From: CAVSWT01 sp963782985
GTDB taxonomy: Bacteria > Bacteroidota > Ignavibacteria > Ignavibacteriales > Ignavibacteriaceae
Reading direction: 5' to 3'
Assembly: GCA_963782985.1 (NCBI GenBank)
Contig: CAWALU010000006.1
Coordinates: 558,001 to 622,000 of the forward strand
Length of the DNA: 64,000 bases
The notes beneath the pieces are model-generated. The model searched no databases. It was given only the letters and a program-made list of their open reading frames with translations, and was not told the DNA's origin. The number at the start of each line of letters is the position of its first letter. Position 1 is the stretch's first letter. The translations under genes were made by a program, and so were the position numbers. Positions 29,300 through 38,471 of the stretch are shown piece after piece.

Positions 29300-29475
29300 A
29301 ACTTGGAAGTGAATTGTTAAAAAATAATACCTTGAATGATTATAGATCCGGGGTATTAATTTTATTATGGGGAAAAGAAATTTCAATCTTAACCATTCAT
29401 TAAAACCAACTAAAGACTTTTCATTTCGGCAAAAATCATAAAATAATAAAATAGCTAAATTATTTAGGAGGATTT

Positions 29476-32106
29476 ATGAAACATATTTTATTGCTATTAG
29501 TTTTATTTTCATTCGCAAACGCGTTAGGTCAGCAGGCATCCGTAACTTATCCGCTTACCGACCCAAATAATGGAGGCACGGGATTATCTCCTGTTATTTC
29601 CGGCAATTTAAATGCCGGCGATGAAGCGCTGAACAATATGGAAATAAATCAATACACAGGATTTAACGGCAGTCAGCGATTACGAATACTCGGCAACGCC
29701 TGGCCCGCAAATCAAACTACACAATTGGATACTGTGTTTATTCAATTTACAGTTTCGCCTAAGAATGGTTTTAAATTTAATATTGATTCAATTTCATTAA
29801 ACATAATTCAGATCAGCATCAATACAATGAAGGCAAATGTTTATTATTCTACTGATCCTAATTTTTCTTCGCCTACTCAAATAAATTATACCACGGATGA
29901 TACGAGCGGAAATAATTATTTGGGAAGAGATAGTTTTACAACTATCAGCGCCGGTATAAATGAAGTATTAAATCCTGGTGATTCAATTTATTTGAGAATT
30001 TATCCCTGGCTTGATAGCGATCCCGCAGTCAGAACAGGAAAATATATAGGTTTACAGGATGTTAAAATATCCGGGACAATGGAAAGTCTCCCGGTTGCTT
30101 CATCGGCTTTATGGCAGCTTACAGATCCTAATTCTGGCGGAACGGGCTTAAGTCCTTCCACAGCCGGCGGGGTTAAAGCGGAAGATGAATTTTTGAATAA
30201 TGTGGAAATTAATCAGTATACCGGAGTAAACAACAGTCAAAGATTAAGAATTGCGGGTAACGCCTGGCCTGCAAATCAAACCACGCAGCTTGATACTGTA
30301 TTTATTCAATTTGAAGCCTCGCCTAAATTCGGCGGTACTTTTAATGTTGATACAATTTCACTTGGAATCGTCGGCATAAGCATTAACACGATGAAGGCAA
30401 ATGTTTATTATTCAACAGATCCTAATTTTGCGTCTCCTGTTCAAATAAATTATACAACCGGCGATACTAGTGGAAATAATTATCTGGGCAGAGATTCTCT
30501 TCAATATATAGGGACTTCGTTGTCCGCCACAATAAATACTGGCGAGAGTATTTATTTAAGAGTTTATCCATGGGTTGATAACGACCCTGCAGTTAGGACT
30601 GGCAAATATCTCGCTTTGCAAAACGTTTTAATTTCAGGCACAGCAGTAGGAGTTACAGCAGATCCTCCTTCGGTTTCAACAGTAAATCCTACATTCATTT
30701 CTACAACGTTTGTAACCAGCGGCGGAAATATTTCCACAGACGGCGGCGCTTCCGTATCGGCGCGAGGAGTTGTATGGAATACTGCAGGCGCGCCTACAAC
30801 TTCGGATAATAAAACTGAAGATGGAACAGGCGTAGGCTCTTATGTTAGTTATGTAAATGGATTAACTCCCGGCGCTACATATTATCTGCGCGCTTATGCA
30901 ATTAATGACGCCGGAACCTCTTACGGGTACGAAGTGAATTTTATTACTTTAGATTCGACCACGGTTCCAATGGTAACAACTGTTGCCGCCAAAAACATTT
31001 TAACTAAAACTGCCGAGAGCGGCGGAACAGTTACTGCTTGGGGAGGCGATACTGTTATTGTTAGAGGCGTTTGCTGGAACACTACCGGCAATCCAATGAT
31101 TACAGACAGCAAGACTGAAAACGGCAGCGGCATAGGAACTTATACAAGTACTCTATTTGACTTAACTCCAAATACAACTTATTATGTTCGCGCGTACGCA
31201 GTAAATAGTATTGGAACAGGCTACGGCGAAGTTGATACCTTTACAACTCAATCTCCAGCGCCCGCTGTTACAAAAATAGTTGCAAAAGACGGAAGCGGCG
31301 ATTATACAACTGTGCAGGCAGCGTTTGACGCTGTGCCGGATTTTTACACCGGTCCTTATACCATATTTGTGAAAAGAGGAACCTATTATGAAAAGCTTCT
31401 CTTAACTTCTAACAAAGTAAATGTTATTTTGATGGGGGAAGACCGCGACAGCACAGTTCTTACCTATGATGACTACGCCGCAATTGCAGGCGGAACTTCA
31501 GGCTCGTACAGCGTGGGAATTGACGCTGCCGATTTTACGGCTAAGAATATAACTTTTCAAAATACTGTAAAGAATGATCAGCAAGTTAGCAGCCAGCAGG
31601 CTGTAGCTTTAAGATCCAACGGCGATAGACAAGCTTATTACAATTGTAAATTGCTTGGTTATCAGGATACTTATTATGCCTGGGGCGGAAGCGGAACCGG
31701 ACGAGTGTATATGAAAAATTGTTACATTGAAGGTTCGGTCGATTTTATCTTCGGAAGAGATATTGTTTTGTTCGATAGCTGCCAGATTCATATTAACAGA
31801 AATCAATGTTCAATTACCGCAGCCAGCACAGAAACCGTTTCTAAGTTCGGATTTGTTTTTAAAGATTGTATTATTTCTCATGATTCCGTTGGTTTTGACG
31901 GAAATGTAATCTCACAAATATTTCTCGGCAGAGCTTGGCAGGCTTCGCCTCGAACCGTATACATAAATACTTATGAACCGGATGCGATTGATTCACTTGG
32001 ATGGAATCCACAACCAATTAATGCTGGAGTTGTGCCGGCATTTGTACGGCGTATATCAAAGGTTATGGACCCGGTTATAATGAAGCCGGACACGGCAGCG
32101 GAATAG
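29476..32106 (+). CDS. Multidomain pectinesterase (CE8), main part; two beta-sandwich modules and two FN3-like modules (frameshift near the end)
   Basis: Signal peptide (HILLLLVLFSFANALGQ), then two homologous ~185-residue modules (20-205 and 207-395; each has NQYTG..NSQRLRI-like, KANVYYSTDPNF and LR(I/V)YPW), two FN3-like modules (~397-590; GVVWNTAGAPTTSDNKTEDG and GVCWNTTGNPMITDSKTENG), and a CE8 domain from ~597. Catalytic residues are all present: QAVALR, LGYQDTYY, EGSVDFIFGRD and LGRAWQ. It demethylates pectin, preparing it for lyases and GH28. The frame is lost between ~32020 and 32055; the true end is in the next entry, and this frame's tail (VRRISKVMDPVIM on) is spurious. AGGAGG precedes the ATG. 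Confidence 0.92.
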   Translation: MKHILLLLVLFSFANALGQQASVTYPLTDPNNGGTGLSPVISGNLNAGDEALNNMEINQYTGFNGSQRLRILGNAWPANQTTQLDTVFIQFTVSPKNGFKFNIDSISLNIIQISINTMKANVYYSTDPNFSSPTQINYTTDDTSGNNYLGRDSFTTISAGINEVLNPGDSIYLRIYPWLDSDPAVRTGKYIGLQDVKISGTMESLPVASSALWQLTDPNSGGTGLSPSTAGGVKAEDEFLNNVEINQYTGVNNSQRLRIAGNAWPANQTTQLDTVFIQFEASPKFGGTFNVDTISLGIVGISINTMKANVYYSTDPNFASPVQINYTTGDTSGNNYLGRDSLQYIGTSLSATINTGESIYLRVYPWVDNDPAVRTGKYLALQNVLISGTAVGVTADPPSVSTVNPTFISTTFVTSGGNISTDGGASVSARGVVWNTAGAPTTSDNKTEDGTGVGSYVSYVNGLTPGATYYLRAYAINDAGTSYGYEVNFITLDSTTVPMVTTVAAKNILTKTAESGGTVTAWGGDTVIVRGVCWNTTGNPMITDSKTENGSGIGTYTSTLFDLTPNTTYYVRAYAVNSIGTGYGEVDTFTTQSPAPAVTKIVAKDGSGDYTTVQAAFDAVPDFYTGPYTIFVKRGTYYEKLLLTSNKVNVILMGEDRDSTVLTYDDYAAIAGGTSGSYSVGIDAADFTAKNITFQNTVKNDQQVSSQQAVALRSNGDRQAYYNCKLLGYQDTYYAWGGSGTGRVYMKNCYIEGSVDFIFGRDIVLFDSCQIHINRNQCSITAASTETVSKFGFVFKDCIISHDSVGFDGNVISQIFLGRAWQASPRTVYINTYEPDAIDSLGWNPQPINAGVVPAFVRRISKVMDPVIMKPDTAAE

Positions 32107-32516
32107 GAAGTATATTAAACGGCGCGGAAGCGGCAGATTATACTTTAGAAAATATCTTCTCTAAAAATTCAGATCCTAACTTACCGTTTGATTGGATTCC
32201 CACAAATCCTATAACATCTGTAGATGATAATTCATCCTACAATATTATTCCCGAAGCTTATCAGCTTTATCAGAATTATCCTAATCCATTTAATCCTTCA
32301 ACTAAAATTAGATTTGAATTGCCAGCGCAAAGCGATGTTAAATTAAAAGTATTTGATATTCTTGGAAGGGAAGTAGCTGTTTTATTAAATGGTAAAAAAG
32401 ATGCCGGCAGATATGAAATAGATTTTAACGCTTCTAACTTAGCCACCGGCGTATATATCTTTCGTTTGAACGCCGGTAATTTTATAATGACTAAAAAAAT
32501 GATGCTTTTAAAATAA
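32050..32516 (+). CDS. Pectinesterase C-terminus and T9SS sorting domain (continuation of the 29476 gene)
   Basis: Third-frame continuation: AYIKGYGPGYNEAGHGSGIG is the end of a CE8 domain, followed by ADYTLENIFSKNSDPNLPFD and the sorting domain (YQNYPNPFNPSTKIRF to KKMMLLK). A one-base deletion upstream fits the frame change. The ATG-like start at 32319 falls inside the sorting domain and is not a real start. With both parts joined the enzyme is about 1010 residues and surface-exported. Confidence 0.85.
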
Positions 32517-32539
32517 ATCAATAATATTACGATAAAATT

Positions 32540-33739
32540 ATGATCAAATTAAAAATAAATTTTAATGTGAAGCGGTTGGCATTTTTGCTGATCGCTTTAC
32601 ATTTTACAAATTGTTCGGGACAAGAAAAGCTGACGTCTGAAAAACTAATTAATAACTTCTTAAAAATGCATCCCGATACTGTCGCCTATAAAACTGAAGC
32701 AAAAAGTTATAAGTGGAATTACGAGCAAGGATTAATTCTTCAGGCTTTTTATGAGGAATGGCAAAAAACTAATAATCAAAAATATTTTGATTACATAAAA
32801 AAGAATATTGATTATTATGTGCAAGACGACGGCAGCATTAAAACTTATGAACTGGACAAGTACAACTTAGATAATATTTCATCCGGGCGCGCTTTGCTAA
32901 ATCTTTATAAAGAGACAAAGAATGAGAAATATAAAAAAGCCGCCGACACATTAATGAAGCAACTTGCCCATCAGCCGCGCACAGCAAGCGGCGGATTTTG
33001 GCATAAGAAAATCTATCCAAATCAAATGTGGCTCGATGGCTTATACATGGCTGAACCTTTTTACGCCCAATATATCAGCATGTTTAATGATTCTTTGAAA
33101 TATTTTGACGATATCGCTAATCAGTTTTTATTAATAAGCGAGCATAACAAAGATGAAAAAACCGGTTTGTATTATCACGGCTGGGACGAAAGTAAAACTC
33201 AAAAATGGGCTGATTCTATTAAAGGAACTTCTCCTAATTTTTGGGGAAGAGCAATGGGTTGGTATATGATGGCTCTTGTTGACGCGCTTGATTATTTCCC
33301 TTTGGATTATTCAGAGAGAAATGATTTGATTAATATTTTTAAAAACCTGTCAGCAAGTTTAATTAAATTTCGAGACGACGAAAAAAAACTTTGGTATCAA
33401 GTTGTTGACCAAGGAAGCCGCAAAGGAAATTATATTGAAGCCTCCGCCTCCACAATGTTAATTTATGCTTTTGCCAAAGGCGCTAATAAAGGTTATCTCG
33501 ATAAAAAATATTTTAACATTGCCGCTGAATCTTTTGAAGCGGTAGAAAAATATTTAATTACTTATGGCGATGATGGAACGATTTATTTAAATGATGTGGT
33601 TTCTGTTTCAGGACTTGGCGGCAAACCATACAGAGACGGAAGCTTTGAATATTACACCGGCGAACCAATAAGAGTAAATGATTTTAAAGGTTACGGACCA
33701 TTGATTTTATCTGCCATTGAATTAGAAATGAAAGATTAA
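32540..33739 (+). CDS. Unsaturated rhamnogalacturonyl/galacturonyl hydrolase, GH105
   Basis: 399 residues. The (alpha/alpha)6-barrel GH105 features are visible: SYKWNYEQGLILQAFYEEW, GGFWHKKIYPNQMWLDGLYM (with the catalytic-region Asp) and NFWGRAMGWYMMALVDALDY. The enzyme removes the 4,5-unsaturated uronic residue left by pectin lyases, releasing 5-keto-4-deoxyuronate for KduI. A hydrophobic N-terminus ends near a cysteine (LHFTNCSGQ), suggesting a lipoprotein. Its stop lies two bases from the next start, so it is co-transcribed with the CE12 gene. Confidence 0.92.
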   Translation: MIKLKINFNVKRLAFLLIALHFTNCSGQEKLTSEKLINNFLKMHPDTVAYKTEAKSYKWNYEQGLILQAFYEEWQKTNNQKYFDYIKKNIDYYVQDDGSIKTYELDKYNLDNISSGRALLNLYKETKNEKYKKAADTLMKQLAHQPRTASGGFWHKKIYPNQMWLDGLYMAEPFYAQYISMFNDSLKYFDDIANQFLLISEHNKDEKTGLYYHGWDESKTQKWADSIKGTSPNFWGRAMGWYMMALVDALDYFPLDYSERNDLINIFKNLSASLIKFRDDEKKLWYQVVDQGSRKGNYIEASASTMLIYAFAKGANKGYLDKKYFNIAAESFEAVEKYLITYGDDGTIYLNDVVSVSGLGGKPYRDGSFEYYTGEPIRVNDFKGYGPLILSAIELEMKD

Positions 33740-33741
33740 AG

Positions 33742-35274
33742 ATGACAAATAGTTTTTTCAATTTTAAAAACATAACGAATAATCATTTTGGCAAAATAAT
33801 TTTATTGTCAATTGGTTTAGTCTTTTTCGGCGGATTTTTAAAAGGTCATGAAGAGGTGAAAATTTTTCTCATCGGCGATTCCACTATGGCTGACAAGCCC
33901 CTTGCAGATAACCCGGAAAGAGGCTGGGGACAAATGCTGCCCGCCTATTTTAACAATAAAGTATTAATTGAAAATTATGCGGTAAACGGAAGAAGCACGA
34001 AAAGTTTTATTGATGAAGGCAAGTGGGCAAATGTATTTGCCAAATTGAAAGAGGGCGATTATGTATTTATTCAGTTTGGTCATAACGATGAAAAGATTGA
34101 AGATACTTTGCGTTATGCGGAAGCTCATTCATCTTACAAAAAAAATCTTTTAAAATTTATAAATGAGACAAAAGAAAAAAAAGCTATACCCATATTGCTT
34201 ACTTCCATAAATAGGAGAGTTTTTAATGATGACGGCAAATTAGTCGATACGCACAGCGATTATCCGAAAGTTGTTAGAGAAATTGCAACAGAACAGAATG
34301 TGCCTTTGATTGATATGCACAAAAAAAGTGAGGGACTTTTTAATCAGCTTGGGGCAGAAGAAACAAAAAATATTTTTCTTTGGGTTCCGGCTGGAAAGTA
34401 TAAAAAATTTCCTGATGGCAAAGAGGACAATACTCATTTTAGTCAAAACGGAGCTTTTGCCATTGCCGGTATAGCGGCAGAAGGAATTTCAGAATTAAAT
34501 CTTCCTTTAAAAAAATATCTTTTAAATAATATCTTTTTTAAAAAAGATTTCCGCAAAGTAATTGGCCTGGATTATTGGTTCAACAATGAATGGAAAAAAG
34601 ATAAAAACGGTAAACTACGTAGGTATCATTACCTTTGGGAAGACACTACTAATTCAGGTTTTTCTGAACTTGGAAACGTTTTAACAAATATGAACGCTGA
34701 ACTGCAAGAAATTAAAATTGCGCCGTCAGATTCCAGCTTAAATTATTTAGATATTTATATTATTGTTGATCCGGACACTCCCAACGAATCTAACGATCCT
34801 CATTACATTGATGATCAATCAATTAAAAATATAATTGATTGGGTGCGCGGCGGCGGAACTTTAGTGTTGATGGCAAACGACAGCGCCAATTGCGAGTTTG
34901 AACATCTCAATAAATTATCTGAAAAATTCGGCATTCATTTTAAAGGCGACAGCAAGAACAAAGTCCTAAATAATAATTTTTCTATGGGAACTTTTGAAAC
35001 TTTTCCCGATCATCCAATTTTTGAAACGGTTTACAAATTATATTTAAAAGAAATAAGTACATTAAAATTATCAGGCGAAGCTTTTCCCATTTTAAAATCT
35101 GATGGAGATGTAATTATGGCTGCCTCTGAATATGGTAAAGGATTCGTATTTGCAGTTGGCGATCCATGGCTTTACAATGAATATTTTGATAATAGAAAAT
35201 TGCCCGTTGAATTTCAAAATTATAAAGCCGGCAAAAATTTATTTCGCTGGCTAATGCTAAAATCACAGAAATAA
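33742..35274 (+). CDS. Rhamnogalacturonan acetylesterase (CE12, SGNH) fused to a GATase-like C-terminal domain
   Basis: 510 residues. After a membrane/signal segment, residues ~38-255 are an SGNH esterase: FLIGDSTMADKP (nucleophile Ser), NYAVNGRSTKSF (Gly/Asn block), FIQFGHNDEK (Asn block) and DNTHFSQNGA (Asp/His). This is CE12, which removes acetyl groups from rhamnogalacturonan. Residues ~285-505 are a Rossmann-like domain (DIYIIVDPDTPN, IDWVRGGGTLVLMANDSANC, EYGKGFVFAVGDPWLYNEYF) resembling the DUF4350/GATase1-like fold. The fusion is unusual to me; the added domain lacks an obvious nucleophilic Cys. Starts two bases after GH105. Confidence 0.88.
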   Translation: MTNSFFNFKNITNNHFGKIILLSIGLVFFGGFLKGHEEVKIFLIGDSTMADKPLADNPERGWGQMLPAYFNNKVLIENYAVNGRSTKSFIDEGKWANVFAKLKEGDYVFIQFGHNDEKIEDTLRYAEAHSSYKKNLLKFINETKEKKAIPILLTSINRRVFNDDGKLVDTHSDYPKVVREIATEQNVPLIDMHKKSEGLFNQLGAEETKNIFLWVPAGKYKKFPDGKEDNTHFSQNGAFAIAGIAAEGISELNLPLKKYLLNNIFFKKDFRKVIGLDYWFNNEWKKDKNGKLRRYHYLWEDTTNSGFSELGNVLTNMNAELQEIKIAPSDSSLNYLDIYIIVDPDTPNESNDPHYIDDQSIKNIIDWVRGGGTLVLMANDSANCEFEHLNKLSEKFGIHFKGDSKNKVLNNNFSMGTFETFPDHPIFETVYKLYLKEISTLKLSGEAFPILKSDGDVIMAASEYGKGFVFAVGDPWLYNEYFDNRKLPVEFQNYKAGKNLFRWLMLKSQK

Positions 35275-35300
35275 ATTTATTTATAGGAGCTAATCATTTT

Positions 35301-36329
35301 ATGAAAGTTGTAACGTTTGGCGAAATTATGCTGCGGTTGTCCACTCCGGGATTTAATCGTTTTGTCCAGTCAAATTATTTTGACGCTAAGTACGGGGGCG
35401 GCGAAGCAAATGTAGCCGTTGCCCTTGCTAATTACGGACTTGAATCTTACTTCATTTCTAAATTACCGAAGCATGAAATTGGACAAGCTGCCGTAAATTC
35501 TTTAAGGCAGTATGGAGTTAAAGATGATTATATTATCCGCGGAGGAGAAAGAGTTGGAATTTATTTTTTAGAAACAGGCGCAAGTCAAAGAGCAAGTAAG
35601 GTTATTTATGATAGATCAAATTCTGCTGTAACAACTCTTACTAAATATGAATTGGATTGGGATAAGGTATTTAAAAATGCAAAGTGGTTTCATTGGACAG
35701 GCATTACTCCCGCCCTCGGCAAAGATGCGCAAGAGTCCTTAAAATCAGCCTGCGAAGCGGCAAAGAATAATGGAGTTACAATCAGCGCCGATCTTAATTA
35801 CCGAGCCAAGCTTTGGTCAACAAAAAAAGCGCAGTCGGTTATGATTCCATTAATGGATTATGTTGATGTCTGCATAGCCAACGAAGAAGACGCTGAAAAA
35901 AGTTTAGGGTTTAACGCAGCTTCAACCAATATTGAAAACGCCGAACTTGATGAAAAGGGTTATTTCAATCTTGCCAAAGAGTTAAAAAAGAAATTTAATT
36001 TTAAAACAGTCGCCATCACTTTAAGAGAAAGTTTTTCCGCTTCCCGGAATGGATGGAGCGCGATTTTGCATGATGATAAAGATTGCAAGCAGCCGATTAG
36101 GTCGCGTATTTACGACGTGCAGATTGTTGATAGAGTCGGCGGCGGAGATTCTTTTGCAAGCGGTTTAATTTATGGACTGCTAACTAAAAATAATGCTAAA
36201 GACGCGCTGGAATTTGCGACTGCGGCTTCGTGCTTAAAGCAAACTATTCCCGGTGATTTCAATCTTGTTTCTGCTGATGAAGTTGAAAAACTTGCAAAGG
36301 GCAGCGGGTCGGGCAGAGTTGAAAGATAA
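35301..36329 (+). CDS. kdgK: 2-keto-3-deoxygluconate kinase (PfkB family)
   Basis: 342 residues, PfkB fold. VTFGEIMLRLSTPG at the N-terminus, YGGGEANVAVALANYG (sugar-binding glycines), WTGITPALG, a DLNYRAKLW segment typical of KDG kinases, and the ATP/catalytic DRVGGGDSFASGLIYGLL. Phosphorylates KDG to KDPG, the convergence point of the galacturonate and unsaturated-uronate branches. TAGGAG precedes the ATG. A related kinase is encoded at 44581; the LacI regulator follows immediately. Confidence 0.92.
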   Translation: MKVVTFGEIMLRLSTPGFNRFVQSNYFDAKYGGGEANVAVALANYGLESYFISKLPKHEIGQAAVNSLRQYGVKDDYIIRGGERVGIYFLETGASQRASKVIYDRSNSAVTTLTKYELDWDKVFKNAKWFHWTGITPALGKDAQESLKSACEAAKNNGVTISADLNYRAKLWSTKKAQSVMIPLMDYVDVCIANEEDAEKSLGFNAASTNIENAELDEKGYFNLAKELKKKFNFKTVAITLRESFSASRNGWSAILHDDKDCKQPIRSRIYDVQIVDRVGGGDSFASGLIYGLLTKNNAKDALEFATAASCLKQTIPGDFNLVSADEVEKLAKGSGSGRVER

Positions 36330-36363
36330 GTCTTCCCAAAAATAATTTAAATGAAAAATAAAA

Positions 36364-37401
36364 ATGATATATAGCAAACGTCCTATCAAACTTGATGACC
36401 TGGCAAAAAAATTAAAGGTTTCAAAAGTTACAATTTCAAAAGCGCTGAGAGATCACCCCGATATCTCGCCCGCCACAAAAGCCAAAGTAAAAAACCTGGC
36501 TGAAAAATTAGGCTATATGCCTAACTTGATGGCAAGAAATTTATCCAGTAGAAATTCAAACACCATCGGACTAGTAGTGCCCAAAATTGCTCACTTATTT
36601 TTTGCTTCTATTATTGAAGCGGTTTATGATATAACTTTTGAAAATAACTATGAAACATTTTTAACTGTCTCTCAAGAACAAGAGCAAAGAGAAAAAAAAC
36701 ATATTCTCTCTTTGCTTTCTATGCGGGTTGACGGATTGATTGTTTCTATAACTCAGGAAACAGAAGACCCGGCGGTTTTCCAAAGAGCTATCAATCAAAA
36801 TGCTCCCATAGTTTTTATAGATAGAATTCCGGCTATAGAGGGAATCTCCAGCGTTACTGTTGACGATAAAGGGGGAGCGCATTCCGCTACCGCTTATGCA
36901 ATTAAAAAAGGCTATAAAAAAATTGCGCACATCGGTGGATACTCGCATGTGAATATCGGCAAGGCTAGGCAGCATGGCTTTATTGATGCTATGAATGAAC
37001 ATGATATGCCCATTAATCCGAATTGGATTATTGAAGGAGGTTTCAGCGAAGAAGACGGTTACAATGGCTTCTTAAAAATATTTGATAAAAAAAATTATCC
37101 CGAATACATCCTTGCCGTTACTTATCCGGTGGCTCTTGGAATTTACAATGCAGCGCAAGAACTCGGTATTAGAATACCTGAAGATATTGAAGTAACCTGC
37201 TTTGGAATAAATTCATTTAGCATGTTCACTCCCTCGGTTTTTAATTTTGTTGATCAACCGGCTGCCGAAATGGGACGCCAGGCTTTTTCTTTGCTTCTAG
37301 AGATGATTAAAGATCGTAATAAGTTTGAACCTAAAAATATTATTCTTCCCACCAGGCTGCTGGTAAATACTGAAAAGGGTTTAACTGCTCAAGTAGCATA
37401 G
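36364..37401 (+). CDS. LacI-family transcriptional regulator of the pectin locus
   Basis: 345 residues. HTH at residues ~5-55 (DDLAKKLKVSKVTISKALRD) plus the hinge (GYMPNLMARNLSSRNSNTIG), then a periplasmic-binding-protein-like sensor domain (IGLVVPKIAHLFFASIIEAV to the C-terminus). It lies between kdgK and a CE8/eda pair. The palindrome at 6949-6968, with a central CG, is the best candidate operator. The inducer is likely KDG or another uronate intermediate, by analogy with LacI-type uronate regulators; this is inference. Confidence 0.92.
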   Translation: MIYSKRPIKLDDLAKKLKVSKVTISKALRDHPDISPATKAKVKNLAEKLGYMPNLMARNLSSRNSNTIGLVVPKIAHLFFASIIEAVYDITFENNYETFLTVSQEQEQREKKHILSLLSMRVDGLIVSITQETEDPAVFQRAINQNAPIVFIDRIPAIEGISSVTVDDKGGAHSATAYAIKKGYKKIAHIGGYSHVNIGKARQHGFIDAMNEHDMPINPNWIIEGGFSEEDGYNGFLKIFDKKNYPEYILAVTYPVALGIYNAAQELGIRIPEDIEVTCFGINSFSMFTPSVFNFVDQPAAEMGRQAFSLLLEMIKDRNKFEPKNIILPTRLLVNTEKGLTAQVA

Positions 37402-37444
37402 AATATTTTTGTAGCGGTATTACATTTCTTTTTATAATTCTTAA

Positions 37445-38449
37445 ATGAAAAAACTATTTTTTATCTTTCTATTTTCGATGGCAGGCATTTCTGTTTTGCT
37501 CGCCGTTCCTTTTGATTATACAGTTGCTAAAGACGGCAGCGGTGATTTTAAAAATATTCAAGAAGCTTTAAATGCAATTCCAAATAATAATAAAAATCAA
37601 GTTATTATTTTTATAAAGAACGGACTTTATGAAGAAAAAATTTTTATCGAAAAAAATAATATTGTGCTGCTGGGCGAAAACAGAGACAGCGCAAGAATTG
37701 TTTATGCTGAGTTAAGAGAAAATTGGCGAAGCGCTCATCCCGATGATTATGGAGCTGCGGTAATAAATATTAAAGATAATGTGTCTAATTTAATTTTTAA
37801 AAATTTAACCGTGTACAATAATTACGGAAGCCTTTATGGAAATAACAGTCATCAGTTTGCAGTGCGCGGCACAATGGGCGTAACAAAAATTATAATTGAC
37901 AACTGCAATATAATTGCCGACGGCGGCGATACTCTAAGTTTGTGGAATACGGAAAACGGAATGTACTATCATCGCAATTCTTATTTTGAAGGTTACGTTG
38001 ATTATGTTTGTCCGCGCGGTTATTGTTTTATTGAAGATTGTAAATTCTTTGGGCACAGTTTAACAGCTTCAATTTGGCATGATGGTAATGCGACTAATGA
38101 TCAAAAATTTGTAATTAAAAATTCTTTTTTTGATGGAGTGTTAAATTTCTCATTAGGAAGGTTTCATAAAGATTCTCAATTTTATTTAATCGATTGCACC
38201 TTCTCAAAAAATATGGCAGATAAAGATATTTATTTTACTTCTTCAAATCCGCCAAGAGATTTAAAATGGGGAACAAGAGTTTATTATTATAATTGTCATA
38301 GTTTGGGAGATGATTATTCCTGGTTACAGGATAATTTAAATAATGCTGAAGGAAAGCTGCAGCCTGCAGAAATTACAGTTGAATGGACATTCAATAATAA
38401 ATGGGATCCTAAAAAAGTTTTAGAGGATTTAGAAAACAAAATTAATTAA
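37445..38449 (+). CDS. CE8 pectinesterase-like protein with altered active-site motifs
   Basis: 334 residues, signal peptide (LFFIFLFSMAGISVLLAV), no sorting domain. The opening VAKDGSGDFKNIQEALNAIP and LLGENRDSARIVY are CE8. Compared with the 29476 enzyme, QAVALR becomes HQFAVRG, GYQDT becomes GGDTL, SVDFIFG becomes YVDYVCPRG, and LGRAW becomes LGRFH. The two aspartates and the arginine are kept, but a Gln and the Trp are changed. It could be a divergent methylesterase with other substrate preference, or a binding protein. Probably periplasmic. Confidence 0.85.
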   Translation: MKKLFFIFLFSMAGISVLLAVPFDYTVAKDGSGDFKNIQEALNAIPNNNKNQVIIFIKNGLYEEKIFIEKNNIVLLGENRDSARIVYAELRENWRSAHPDDYGAAVINIKDNVSNLIFKNLTVYNNYGSLYGNNSHQFAVRGTMGVTKIIIDNCNIIADGGDTLSLWNTENGMYYHRNSYFEGYVDYVCPRGYCFIEDCKFFGHSLTASIWHDGNATNDQKFVIKNSFFDGVLNFSLGRFHKDSQFYLIDCTFSKNMADKDIYFTSSNPPRDLKWGTRVYYYNCHSLGDDYSWLQDNLNNAEGKLQPAEITVEWTFNNKWDPKKVLEDLENKIN

Positions 38450-38471
38450 AAAATAAAATCATAAGAAATAT

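Noticed and set aside
35269..35283. AAATAAATTTATTT palindrome before kdgK considered as an operator
   Set aside because: Made only of A and T and likely by chance; lacks the central CG of LacI-type sites.
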